This document shows, piece by piece, positions 8,109-18,312 of a stretch of DNA of 64,000 bases (position 1 is the first letter of the stretch; every line of letters begins with the position of its first letter). Under the pieces are notes generated by a model. It saw nothing but the letters and a program-made list of their open reading frames with translations, was not told the DNA's origin and searched no databases. Both the position numbers and the translations under genes were made by a program. The stretch is taken from NCBI GenBank assembly GCA_043778205.1, contig JAYWGO010000068.1:1-64000 (forward strand), read 5' to 3'. The DNA is from JAAFIP01 sp043778205 (lineage in GTDB: Bacteria; Pseudomonadota; Gammaproteobacteria; Burkholderiales; Burkholderiaceae_C).

Positions 8109-8582
8109 ATGACTGCAGCGGCTAACGATTCGTCCACTGCGCTGCTGCACTTGCTCAAGCGCTTTCAAGAAGAAGGCGTGCAATATGTTTTAGTAGGTGG
8201 TCAAGCAGTTCGGTTAAACGGGTTTTTGCGCAACACCGAAGATATTGATATTTTGCTACCGCACTCGATTGACAACGGCGTGCGGGTAATCAAGGCACTG
8301 AGTTTTTTGACCAGCGCAGCAGAGCTAGATGCGCAATGGTTCAAGTCGGATGTAGACGAACCAGACAATATTCGCATAGCGGATGATCTGTTGATCGATT
8401 TACTCTTTGCAGCCAATGGCGAAACCTTTGACAGTTTGCAAGCGCACATTAAAACGATGTTGGTCGAGGGGGTTGATATCCGTACCCTGGACATTGATGG
8501 CTTGCTAAAAACCAAAACCGACTACCGCGAGAAAGATGTTCTGGACAAACAGGCGCTGCGCAAATTACAAGCCCAGCTGTGA
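8109..8582 (+). CDS. Nucleotidyltransferase-fold protein
   Basis: A 157-residue protein with the minimal nucleotidyltransferase signature: VLVGGQAV (GG at 30-31) followed by NTEDIDILL (acidic pair D45 and D47). A third candidate acid lies in DDLLIDLLF. This matches the MNT/AbiEii-like group of small nucleotidyltransferases, which often act as the catalytic half of toxin-antitoxin or defence pairs; others have no known role. It follows a small basic ORF by 8 bp. G+C is lower than in ppc, which fits an accessory gene. The exact function cannot be told from sequence alone. Confidence 0.65.
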   Translation: MTAAANDSSTALLHLLKRFQEEGVQYVLVGGQAVRLNGFLRNTEDIDILLPHSIDNGVRVIKALSFLTSAAELDAQWFKSDVDEPDNIRIADDLLIDLLFAANGETFDSLQAHIKTMLVEGVDIRTLDIDGLLKTKTDYREKDVLDKQALRKLQAQL

Positions 8583-8595
8583 ATTTTGATTGCCT

Positions 8596-10032
8596 CTACG
8601 GCACCAAACCATGCAGTTTGGCAAAGGCGGTGCGCGCACGGGCTACGTCGCCGTGGGTGATGCACTGCCTGCGCGCAGGGCCTTTGTGCTGCTGCAGGTA
8701 GGCTTGGTAGGCATTGCTTTGGTAGGGGTCGCTGGTGACGTAGCCTGGAACGTCTTGGCAGGGTTTGCCTGTGTCTTTGTCTTTGCTGCACAGCTTAAGG
8801 GTAGCGCCGTAGATCACGCGGCCATCTTGGGTGATACCGGGAAAGGCGCTGGCCAGCAGCTGGGTGCCGGGGCCATAGTCTGGGCTGAGCACGGGTGCTA
8901 TGTTAAAGGGCATGGCCGCAGCTTGCGCTTGCTGTGGCAATGGTGTTTGTACTACGGGCAGCGCACCAGCGGGTTGGCCTGTGCCTAAGTCAACACGGCT
9001 ACCAACGCTTTCGCTATCTCCTGCGCCAACCACCCTGCTAACCCACCATATTTGGCTGCGGTATTCATATGCCAGGTTGGCAGCGGCAGTGGCTGCAGCA
9101 GAGGCTTCAGCAGCTAGGGGCACGGGCACCTCAGCTGCGGCTGGCGCAAAGCCAAAAATCGTCTTACCACTTGAAAAGCCAAACGCAGCGCGGCTTAGGC
9201 AACCTTTGCCGTCTTCACCAAAGGCGTAGATGCGCATGGTGGCCTCGCCGCTGGCGGGCGTTTGCGGCAGGGCGGCAAATTCTTGTCCGTCTACGCTGAT
9301 CATGGGCAGGGCGTACAGCGGGCCGTCTTCTCGCAGGCGCTGGCTGCACAGGCGCTGGGCGCCGGTGTCGGCTGTGATGCGCTGGCGCTGCACGTCCACT
9401 TCGATCGTGCGGGCCACCAAAGCGCCCTCGCCTTGCGTGTCTGCGTTGCCACCAGGGTTAGGCCAGCTCATGGAGCGAATGCGCACATGGCCGGGTTTGT
9501 CTGAGGCGGCATTAAAGGGCAGCTCAGCCGCGGCGGCATAAAAGCCGCGCATACCGCCGCGAAACAGTGCGGGGATGCGCCGCTTACTCTTGCTGTTATT
9601 GGCAATGATGCTGCTCAAACTGTAGTGGTCTCCGTTCACGTCCACCAAGTAACGCCACGTGCCTTGTACCGGGAAAGCCTCGTTCGACAGCGGTGTGTCG
9701 TAGGCGGCGATGGGCGCACCTATGGCGTCCAGCTCAATCAAACTCACCTCGCCCAAGCGCCCGCCCGAGAAACTGCGCAGCACAAAACGCCCGTCGGGGC
9801 TGACGCGTTCGTAGCTGCCCAGTGCCACACGCGTGGTGCCGTAGCTGTCGGTTTGGGTGCCCGCAATGGCAGCAGGCAATGGGCTCCAGGTGTTAGCGGG
9901 AATACACTGCGCGGCCTGCTCAGACGCTTTTAACCCAATTGGAGCACCATTTTTGGCATTGTTTTGAGCTATGGCCCAAGGAAACGCTGCACAAGCAGCT
10001 ATACATACAGTAGCATTTAACAGCTGCATCAT
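8596..10032 (-). CDS. Exported protein of unknown function, possible beta-propeller
   Basis: About 478 residues from ATG 10032 (second ATG at 10029). The start was chosen because it overlaps the TGA of the upstream gene and opens a signal peptide: a short n-region without Lys/Arg, hydrophobic core, and a likely cut after the Ala-Ile-Ala triplet. That hydrophobic core is encoded by repeat E1 copy C. The mature part has blocks such as SPDGRFVLRSFSGG and ITQDGRVIYGA, which look like repeated beta-propeller (TolB/WD-like) strands; this is inference. Cysteines are scattered, which fits a periplasmic protein. I do not recognise the family. Translationally coupled to the next gene upstream. Confidence 0.7.
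   Translation of the reverse strand: MMQLLNATVCIAACAAFPWAIAQNNAKNGAPIGLKASEQAAQCIPANTWSPLPAAIAGTQTDSYGTTRVALGSYERVSPDGRFVLRSFSGGRLGEVSLIELDAIGAPIAAYDTPLSNEAFPVQGTWRYLVDVNGDHYSLSSIIANNSKSKRRIPALFRGGMRGFYAAAAELPFNAASDKPGHVRIRSMSWPNPGGNADTQGEGALVARTIEVDVQRQRITADTGAQRLCSQRLREDGPLYALPMISVDGQEFAALPQTPASGEATMRIYAFGEDGKGCLSRAAFGFSSGKTIFGFAPAAAEVPVPLAAEASAAATAAANLAYEYRSQIWWVSRVVGAGDSESVGSRVDLGTGQPAGALPVVQTPLPQQAQAAAMPFNIAPVLSPDYGPGTQLLASAFPGITQDGRVIYGATLKLCSKDKDTGKPCQDVPGYVTSDPYQSNAYQAYLQQHKGPARRQCITHGDVARARTAFAKLHGLVP
9953..10014 (-). repeat. E1 repeat, copy C, encodes a signal peptide
   Basis: The plus strand has ATGGCCCAAGGAAACGCTGC and then ACAAGCAGCTATACATACAG. Read on the minus strand, the frame gives IAACAAFPWAIA, the hydrophobic core and cleavage region of the signal peptide of the overlapping gene. 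Confidence 0.85.
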
Positions 10033-10553
10033 GGTGTAGTTTGCGCTGCAGGCAGGGCCGTGAGGGTGGGTAACAGCAAGCGCTGCTGCAAGCTTAAACT
10101 CCAAGCACTGGCGGGCATAGCGCCCACAATCGGGAAACCCGACAAGCCCCTGGGGAGCAGGACAAAAGCGGTAGAAAAGTGGCGCAGCGCATCGCGCTCT
10201 AGCAGTGCGCTGGCGCACAGCGGCTCGCTGGTTTTAAGGTCACTCGCGCTGTTGATCAGTGCCGTCACGCCGCTGCTGACCATGCGGTTAAATGCGGCCG
10301 TTATTTCCTCGCTAGGCACGCTGGGGTCGTGCAGTGGCACAAAGCGCAAACCTTGCGCGCGGGCTTGTCGGCGCACGCTGGCAGCCTCGTAGGCCGACAA
10401 CACCATGCGCGGCGACCACACGTACAGCAACGCCTTAGTTTCTTGCTGCACCAAGGCCAGTTGTTGATTGTCAAAACAAGCTTGGGCCCAAGCAAATGGT
10501 GCACAGACAGCTATACTAAAAATAGCAATTGTGCGGCTTGTAATAGGGTGCAT
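10029..10553 (-). CDS. Small exported protein of unknown function
   Basis: About 174 residues from ATG 10553; an upstream GTG at 10571 is possible. It begins with a classic signal peptide (MHPITSR n-region, hydrophobic core to about residue 20, cut near FAWA-QA), whose core DNA is repeat E1 copy D. The mature part has LLYVWSPRMVLSAYE, then a basic helix and LRFVPLHDPS. This alternation hints at a thioredoxin-like fold without a CxxC pair, but I am not sure. The stop overlaps the start of the next exported-protein gene, so the two are coexpressed and probably work together in the periplasm. Confidence 0.65.
   Translation of the reverse strand: MHPITSRTIAIFSIAVCAPFAWAQACFDNQQLALVQQETKALLYVWSPRMVLSAYEAASVRRQARAQGLRFVPLHDPSVPSEEITAAFNRMVSSGVTALINSASDLKTSEPLCASALLERDALRHFSTAFVLLPRGLSGFPIVGAMPASAWSLSLQQRLLLPTLTALPAAQTTP
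10471..10527 (-). repeat. E1 repeat, copy D, encodes a second signal peptide
   Basis: The plus strand reads GCTTGGGCCCAAGCAAATGG then TGCACAGACAGCTATACTAA. It diverges more than copy C but aligns along its whole length. On the minus strand it encodes the IFSIAVCAPFAWA core of the signal peptide. The two host proteins are not similar outside this part. Confidence 0.75.
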
Positions 10554-10591
10554 GTATCCGCTCAGGGCCACTCAGACCAGCGCAAAACCAC

Positions 10592-11293
10592 TTAGCCGTG
10601 GGCTGCAGTATGCAGCCAGTGCTGTATATCGGCCGCCTGGTGGGCCAGCGCGTGCGCGCCCCAGGTGTGCACCGCGTGCTCGCCCATGTAGCCCCAGGTG
10701 GCAGCCACTGTCCACATGCCAGCGGCCAGGCCAGCGTCAATGTCGCGTTTATCGTCGCCCACATACCAGCAGTGCTCGGCGCTGTAGCCTGCTTGGCGGG
10801 CAGCCTCTAGCACGGGCGCGGGGTGCGGCTTGGCATGCGCCGTGGTGTCACCACTGACGACCGCGCAAGCACTGTGCAAGAGCGGCATTTGGCGCACCAA
10901 AGGGTCAGTAAAGCGCTTAGATTTGTTGGTCACAATGCCCCAAGCAATGCCTTGGTCACTCAGCTTTTGCAGCATGGGGCCCACACCGTCAAACACCGTG
11001 GTGCGCGCGGTAAGGTCTGCCTCGTAGTTTTGGTAAAACTCTTCGCGCAGGGTTTCATAGTCGCTGTGGCCGGGGGCTATGCCAAAGCCTACTTGCAGCA
11101 TGCCGCGTGCGCCTGCACCGGTCATGGGCCGGTAGTGGCTTTGCGCCAGCGAGGGCATGCCGCGGTCGGTGCGCATTTTGTCCGCTGCAGCGCCCAGGTC
11201 GGGTGCACTGTCAATCAAGGTGCCGTCCAGGTCAAAAAAAATAGCCTGGGGAATAAAAAAACCTGCAGCTTGCGTGGGCAATACGTTCGTCAT
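10592..11293 (-). CDS. gph: Phosphoglycolate phosphatase, HAD superfamily
   Basis: Gph removes phosphate from 2-phosphoglycolate and belongs to the HAD superfamily. The 233 residues contain motif I FFDLDGTLIDS with catalytic Asp21 and Asp23, motif II IVTNKS, motif III lysine in AKPHPAP, and motif IV YVGDDKRDIDAG. Size and motif spacing fit Gph of Burkholderiales, where it lies next to ubiG as here. Homologous HAD phosphatases such as N-acetylmuramate 6-phosphate phosphatase (MupP) have the same motifs and the same ubiG neighbourhood, so that activity is a real alternative. Confidence 0.85.
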   Translation of the reverse strand: MTNVLPTQAAGFFIPQAIFFDLDGTLIDSAPDLGAAADKMRTDRGMPSLAQSHYRPMTGAGARGMLQVGFGIAPGHSDYETLREEFYQNYEADLTARTTVFDGVGPMLQKLSDQGIAWGIVTNKSKRFTDPLVRQMPLLHSACAVVSGDTTAHAKPHPAPVLEAARQAGYSAEHCWYVGDDKRDIDAGLAAGMWTVAATWGYMGEHAVHTWGAHALAHQAADIQHWLHTAAHG

Positions 11294-11309
11294 GGGGGCA
11301 GTGTTCTAA

Positions 11310-11381
11310 TGGTTAATTTTAAGATTTTAGGGCTACCGCCCAAGGAAATACTGCATGAGCAGCTACTATTATAATAGTACC
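11310..11381 (-). repeat. E1 repeat, copy E, between gph and ubiG
   Basis: The plus strand shows CGCCCAAGGAAATACTGCAT then GAGCAGCTACTATTATAATAG, with an outer TTAATTTTAAGATTTTAG. It fills most of the 114-bp gap between ubiG and gph. The left part is nearly identical to copy A. Confidence 0.8.
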
Positions 11382-11407
11382 CTCTACTTGCCATGCTGGC
11401 TGTGTGT

Positions 11408-12139
11408 TCAGTGTTTGCGGGTAGCCAGCAGGTAGTTCACACTGGTGTCGGTGTTGAGCCAGTAGCGCTGGGTAAGCGGGTTGTACTGCAGGCCTTTGCT
11501 GCCTTGCAAGTCAAGTTGCGCTGCGCGGATATGGCCGGCCAGCTCGCTAGGGCGAATAAATTTGGCATAGTCGTGGGTGCCTTTGGGCAGCAGGCCCAGC
11601 ACATATTCAGCGCCCACCACAGCCATGAGCCAGGCCTTCGGGTTGCGGTTGATGGTGCTGAAAAATACCCAGCCACCGGGCTTGACCAAGGTGCTACATG
11701 CCTGCACCACTAGGGCTGGGTTGGGCACATGCTCCAGCATTTCCATGCAGGTTACTACGTCATAGCACCCTGGGGCCTCCATGGCCAAGCCCTCAGCGCT
11801 GATCTCGCGGTAGCTCACGTTGGGCGTTTGGGCTTCCAATGCATGCAGTTGGGCCACTTTAAGAGCTTTAGTAGACAGATCAATGCCCGTGACGGTAGCG
11901 CCTTTGCGGGCCATCGCATCGGCCAAAATACCGCCGCCACAGCCTACGTCCAGCACGCGCTTGCCTTGCAGCGGCACCAAACTGTCAATCCAGTCTAAGC
12001 GCAAGGGGTTAATTTGGTGCAAAGGCTTAAATTCGCTGTTTTTGTCCCACCAGCGGTGGGCCAGGTCAGAAAACTTAGCCAACTCGGCGGCATCGGCATT
12101 GCTGTGGTGCGGGTGGGGTGCTGTGGAAGCTTGGGTCAT
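11408..12139 (-). CDS. ubiG: Ubiquinone biosynthesis O-methyltransferase
   Basis: UbiG methylates both hydroxyl intermediates (2-polyprenyl-6-hydroxyphenol and 3-demethylubiquinol) in ubiquinone synthesis using SAM. The 243 residues carry the class I methyltransferase motif I VLDVGCGGGILADAM (62-76), the UbiG-typical HRWWDKNSEFKPLHQINP block (28-45), and VTCMEMLEHVP (motif II). The length matches the family. It lies upstream of gph on the same strand, separated by an E1 copy. The ompA terminator closes the gene before it, so ubiG needs its own promoter in 12140-12260. Confidence 0.95.
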   Translation of the reverse strand: MTQASTAPHPHHSNADAAELAKFSDLAHRWWDKNSEFKPLHQINPLRLDWIDSLVPLQGKRVLDVGCGGGILADAMARKGATVTGIDLSTKALKVAQLHALEAQTPNVSYREISAEGLAMEAPGCYDVVTCMEMLEHVPNPALVVQACSTLVKPGGWVFFSTINRNPKAWLMAVVGAEYVLGLLPKGTHDYAKFIRPSELAGHIRAAQLDLQGSKGLQYNPLTQRYWLNTDTSVNYLLATRKH

Positions 12140-12265
12140 AGGCTTATTGTCTCAAATTACGGCTTTAGTGCTTTGGATGGCTTTGAATACCCGGCGCAGG
12201 GTACAGGGTCAGGATGCCGGACGCGAAGCATTTGGTATGTGCCGCAAACTTTCCTTCATCCCAAT

Positions 12266-12292
12266 AAAAAAGCCACCCTAGGGTGGCTTTTT
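12266..12292. terminator. Bidirectional rho-independent terminator after ompA
   Basis: A perfect palindrome: A-run, GCCACCC, TA, GGGTGGC, T-run. It lies 17 bp past the ompA stop and ends ompA transcription on the minus strand; the symmetrical A/T tracts would also work on the plus strand. Confidence 0.9.
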
Positions 12293-12308
12293 GCGGGCAA
12301 TCTAAAGA

Positions 12309-12992
12309 TTACTTAGCGGTGCGGGTACCGACCACTTCGATCTCTACACGGCGGTTTTTGGTTTTGCCGTCTTTGGTCTTGTTGTCAGCCACTGGCTGCT
12401 TCTCGCCCTTGCCTTCGGTGTACACGCGGTTCTTTTCCACGCCTTTGCTGGTCAAGTATGCCTTGACAGCTTCAGAGCGGCGAACTGACAGCTTTTGGTT
12501 AGCTGCATCGCTACCGTCGCTGTCGGTGTGGCCCACTGCAATGATCACTTCCAGGTTGATATCTTTGATTTTGCCAACCAAATCGTCCAACTTGGCTTTG
12601 CCTTCTGGCTTGATGACGGACTTGTTCACGTCAAAGAATGCGTCGGCAGCGTAGGTAACCTTAGTAGCCGCTGGTGGCAACGGTGCTGGCACTGGGGCCG
12701 GTGCAGGAGCAGCTTTTGGCTCTACAGCAGCAGGTGCTGCAGGTGCAGCAGCTACGGGCGCTGGGGCTGGTGCAGGAGCAGGGGCCACAATCGCGCCATC
12801 GCAACCAACAGCAGCGGTAGCGGGTGTCCAGCTTGCATCGCGCCAGCACAAGGTGCCGTCAGCGTTTTTCCACTGCATGTTGTCGTGGCCCGAGCGCCAG
12901 TTGTCAGAAGCCGTTGTAGATCCGCCAGCGATAGCAGTACCTGCCAATGCCACGGATGCGAACAACATAGCGATTGTGTTTAGTTTCTTCAT
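12309..12992 (-). CDS. ompA: OmpA-family outer-membrane protein
   Basis: 227 residues. The start at ATG 12992 (MKKLN) was chosen because GAGGA lies 6-8 bp upstream; the in-frame ATG two codons earlier overlaps that site. Signal peptide to about residue 22 (cut after AIA). A short N-terminal domain (DNWRSGHDNMQWKNADGTLCWRD region) instead of the 8-strand barrel, an Ala/Pro-rich linker (about 70-100), then a peptidoglycan-binding OmpA_C domain with the NxxLSxRRAxAVKxYL-type core (KLSVRRSEAVKAYL) and a final KNRRVEIEV. It probably tethers the outer membrane to peptidoglycan. Own terminator downstream. Confidence 0.9.
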   Translation of the reverse strand: MKKLNTIAMLFASVALAGTAIAGGSTTASDNWRSGHDNMQWKNADGTLCWRDASWTPATAAVGCDGAIVAPAPAPAPAPVAAAPAAPAAVEPKAAPAPAPVPAPLPPAATKVTYAADAFFDVNKSVIKPEGKAKLDDLVGKIKDINLEVIIAVGHTDSDGSDAANQKLSVRRSEAVKAYLTSKGVEKNRVYTEGKGEKQPVADNKTKDGKTKNRRVEIEVVGTRTAK

Positions 12993-13372
12993 ATTCATCC
13001 TCAAAATTGATACTACAGCGCAAGCTGTGCGAAGTCGAGATTCTTACTTAGTAAGACTTTCTCGTAGAGTTATTGTGCCACAGTCGCCGCTGGCTACCAA
13101 ATTTGCAGTTACAAGTGGTCGGGATGCCCCGGCATTGTTGCTAACGCGCTACAGCCGCGCCCTTTAAGGTGAGCATTAATGCCGATTTGGCCCGCCCAGC
13201 CTCGCAAAACAAGGTTTATACCGCTTGCAACTGTGGTGTAGCCACGGCAACGATTTGCAGATTTTTAAAGCAAAAAGGCCGCTAAAATCAACAGCTTATG
13301 TAGTGCAAACGCGCACCTAAGCGCCCTGCAGTGCAGCACCCGCATTCACGACTGACCCAAGATTCTCATCCC
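12993..13372. promoter_or_regulatory. Divergent ompA-gyrA promoter region
   Basis: 380 bp without a gene between two divergent start codons, so it must hold both promoters. An exact palindrome CTTACTTAGTAAG (13043-13055) lies in the probable ompA leader. A+T-rich tracts with a TAAAAT at about 13283-13288 lie ahead of gyrA. I could not fix a convincing -35/-10 pair. Confidence 0.4.
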
Positions 13373-16108
<2,736 letters not shown>

Positions 16109-16144
16109 AGCAACTGTCCATTGAAATTTTGCCAGTCGCTGTAT

Positions 16145-16218
16145 TTTTAACTTACTATGAAAAATATAGCTGCCCGTGCAGCATTTCCTTGGGCCACAGC
16201 ATGATTTTGTTCTAAAAA
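16145..16218 (+). repeat. E1 repeat, copy F, between gyrA and pheA
   Basis: The plus strand reads AAAATATAGCTGCCCGTGCA and GCATTTCCTTGGGCCACAGC, bounded by A+T-rich ends (TTAACTTACTATG and TTCTAAAAATACC). It takes up most of the gap in which many Burkholderiales carry serC. Confidence 0.85.
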
Positions 16219-16234
16219 TACCCTCTAAAGACCC

Positions 16235-17317
16235 ATGTCCCGTACCCTGCCCGAACTGCGCATCGCCATTGATGCACTTGACCTGCAACTGCTGGAGCTG
16301 CTCAACGCGCGCGCTAGTCTTGCAGGCGAGGTGGGAGAAATCAAGCGGGTGGAAGGCTCCGCCGTGTACCGCCCTGAGCGCGAAGCCCAGGTGGTCCATG
16401 GCCTGCAAAGCAGCAACCCTGGGCCGTTGAAAAGCGAAAACATCAGCCATATTTGGCGTGAAGTCATGTCGGCCTGCCGCAGCCTGGAGGCGCCCCAGCG
16501 CGTGGCCGTGCTAGGCCCAGCGGGCACCTTTTGCGAGCAAGCGGGGATCGAGTTTTTTGGCAGCAGCGTCGAGCTGATTTACTGCGCCAATTTTGACGAA
16601 GTCTTCCACGCAACCGCTGCGGGCACAGCGCAGTACGGCGTGGTGGGGGTTGAAAACTCAACCGAAGGCGTGGTCACCCGGTCGCTGGACTTGTTTTTGC
16701 ACACCCCTGCCCACATTGTGGGCGAGGTCAGCCTGATGGTGCGGCACAACCTGCTGTGCACTACCAATACTTTGGACGGTATTGAAGTGGTGCTGGCCCA
16801 CCAGCTGGCCCTGGCCCAGTGCCAAGCATGGTTAAACAAACACCTGCCCCATGCCGAGCGGCGTGCGGTCTCCAGCAACGCCGAAGGCGCGCGCCTGGCT
16901 GCTACCAACCCCGCCTGGGCTGGGCTGGCCAGCGAGCGGGCAGCAGCACAGTTTGGCCTGCACATAGCGGCCCATGCCGTGCAAGACGATGCGTTTAACC
17001 GCACCCGGTTCAGCGTAATTTGCCTGCCCGACACCTTAAGCGCGCCAGCGGCCAGCGGCAGAGACTGCACCAGCCTGATTGTCTCGGTGCCCAACAAGCC
17101 GGGCGCTGTGCACGACCTGTTGGTACCGCTGAAAACCCATAGCGTCTCGCTCACCCGGTTTGAGTCGCGCCCTGCCCGTACGGGGCAATGGGAGTACTAT
17201 TTTTACATCGACTTGGCAGGCCATGCCGCCCAGCCCCACGTGGCAGCGGCTTTGGCCGAGCTGCGCACACTGTGCGCTTTTTACAAAGTGCTGGGCAGCT
17301 ACCCTGCCAGCGCCTAG
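16235..17317 (+). CDS. pheA: Bifunctional chorismate mutase/prephenate dehydratase
   Basis: The P-protein converts chorismate to prephenate and then to phenylpyruvate for phenylalanine. 360 residues: chorismate mutase AroQ domain (about 1-90, with LRIAIDALDLQLLELLNAR and YRPEREAQV), prephenate dehydratase domain (about 92-270, GPAGTFCEQAG, VGVENSTEGVVTRSLD, and the catalytic NRTRFSVI), and a C-terminal ACT domain with the ESRPARTGQWEYYFYIDL feedback motif. Phenylalanine inhibition is therefore likely. Followed by tyrA after 60 bp. Confidence 0.96.
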   Translation: MSRTLPELRIAIDALDLQLLELLNARASLAGEVGEIKRVEGSAVYRPEREAQVVHGLQSSNPGPLKSENISHIWREVMSACRSLEAPQRVAVLGPAGTFCEQAGIEFFGSSVELIYCANFDEVFHATAAGTAQYGVVGVENSTEGVVTRSLDLFLHTPAHIVGEVSLMVRHNLLCTTNTLDGIEVVLAHQLALAQCQAWLNKHLPHAERRAVSSNAEGARLAATNPAWAGLASERAAAQFGLHIAAHAVQDDAFNRTRFSVICLPDTLSAPAASGRDCTSLIVSVPNKPGAVHDLLVPLKTHSVSLTRFESRPARTGQWEYYFYIDLAGHAAQPHVAAALAELRTLCAFYKVLGSYPASA

Positions 17318-17377
17318 CACCCTAAAACCACAAGAAAACCAACAAAGAGCGCAAGATGAGCACAAGGAACGATAAGC

Positions 17378-18247
17378 ATGTTTGAACAATTAGGTCTCAT
17401 AGGCTGCGGTTTGATGGGCGGCTCGTTCGCACTGGCCCTGAAAAAAGCCGGTCTGGTCAAACGCGTGGTCGGCTACAGCAAATCGCCATCCACCACCGAC
17501 CGCGCCCGCCAAATGGGTGTGATCGATGTAGAAGCCCCTTCAGCGCTGATGGCGGTCTCGGGCGCAGACATTGTGCTGCTGGCCGTGCCCGTCGCCGCCA
17601 CCGAGGCCAGCTTCAAAGCCATTAAGCATTTGATCACCCCCAACATGCTGGTGATGGACGTAGGCTCGACCAAACGCGACGTGGTGGACGCATCGCGCCG
17701 CGTGCTCAAAGAGCTGGCCGGTGTGTTTGTGGCCGCACACCCCATTACAGGCAAAGAAGTCTCGGGGGTGGAGCACGCCGATGCAGACCTGTACTATGGC
17801 AAACAGGTTATCTTGACACCTACAGAGCGCACCATGGTAGTGCAGCTGCAAAAAGCCACTGATGTATGGACAGCCCTCGGCTGCCAAGTACTGAAGATGT
17901 CGCCCGAGGCGCACGACGCGGCCTATGCGGCCGTCAGCCACCTGCCGCATATGATTGCCTTTGCGCTCATGAACGCCATCAACGACCAGCCTAATGGCAA
18001 AGACTATTTGTCGCTGGCAGGCCCTGGGTTTCGGGACTTTACCCGAATCGCCGCCAGCGACGCGCACATGTGGCGCGACGTGCTGATGGCCAACCGGCAA
18101 GAGCTGTTGGCGCAGTCGCGCTTGTTTCAAAAAGCGCTGCTCACCCTGGAGCAAATGATCATGCGTGACGACGGCGAGCTGCTGGAGGCTGAAATTGACA
18201 AAGCCAGCCTGACCCGCGCCCAGTGGCGCATGACCACACGCAAGTAA
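17378..18247 (+). CDS. tyrA: Prephenate dehydrogenase
   Basis: TyrA oxidatively decarboxylates prephenate (or arogenate) for tyrosine synthesis. 289 residues: Rossmann loop LIGCGLMGGSFALAL (7-21), VGSTKRDVV, HPITGKEVSGVEHA with the catalytic-site His, and LAGPGFRDFTRIA. It is the short form without a chorismate mutase domain, fitting the AroQ domain carried by PheA. Upstream AAGGAACGATAAGC provides a ribosome site. Next gene aroA-cmk starts 65 bp after its stop. Confidence 0.95.
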   Translation: MFEQLGLIGCGLMGGSFALALKKAGLVKRVVGYSKSPSTTDRARQMGVIDVEAPSALMAVSGADIVLLAVPVAATEASFKAIKHLITPNMLVMDVGSTKRDVVDASRRVLKELAGVFVAAHPITGKEVSGVEHADADLYYGKQVILTPTERTMVVQLQKATDVWTALGCQVLKMSPEAHDAAYAAVSHLPHMIAFALMNAINDQPNGKDYLSLAGPGFRDFTRIAASDAHMWRDVLMANRQELLAQSRLFQKALLTLEQMIMRDDGELLEAEIDKASLTRAQWRMTTRK

Positions 18248-18312
18248 TTGTTTGCGTTTTTAACCCCCCACGTGGTTGGCCACAGCGGCCACCTGCGCAC
18301 CATGAACTGCGG

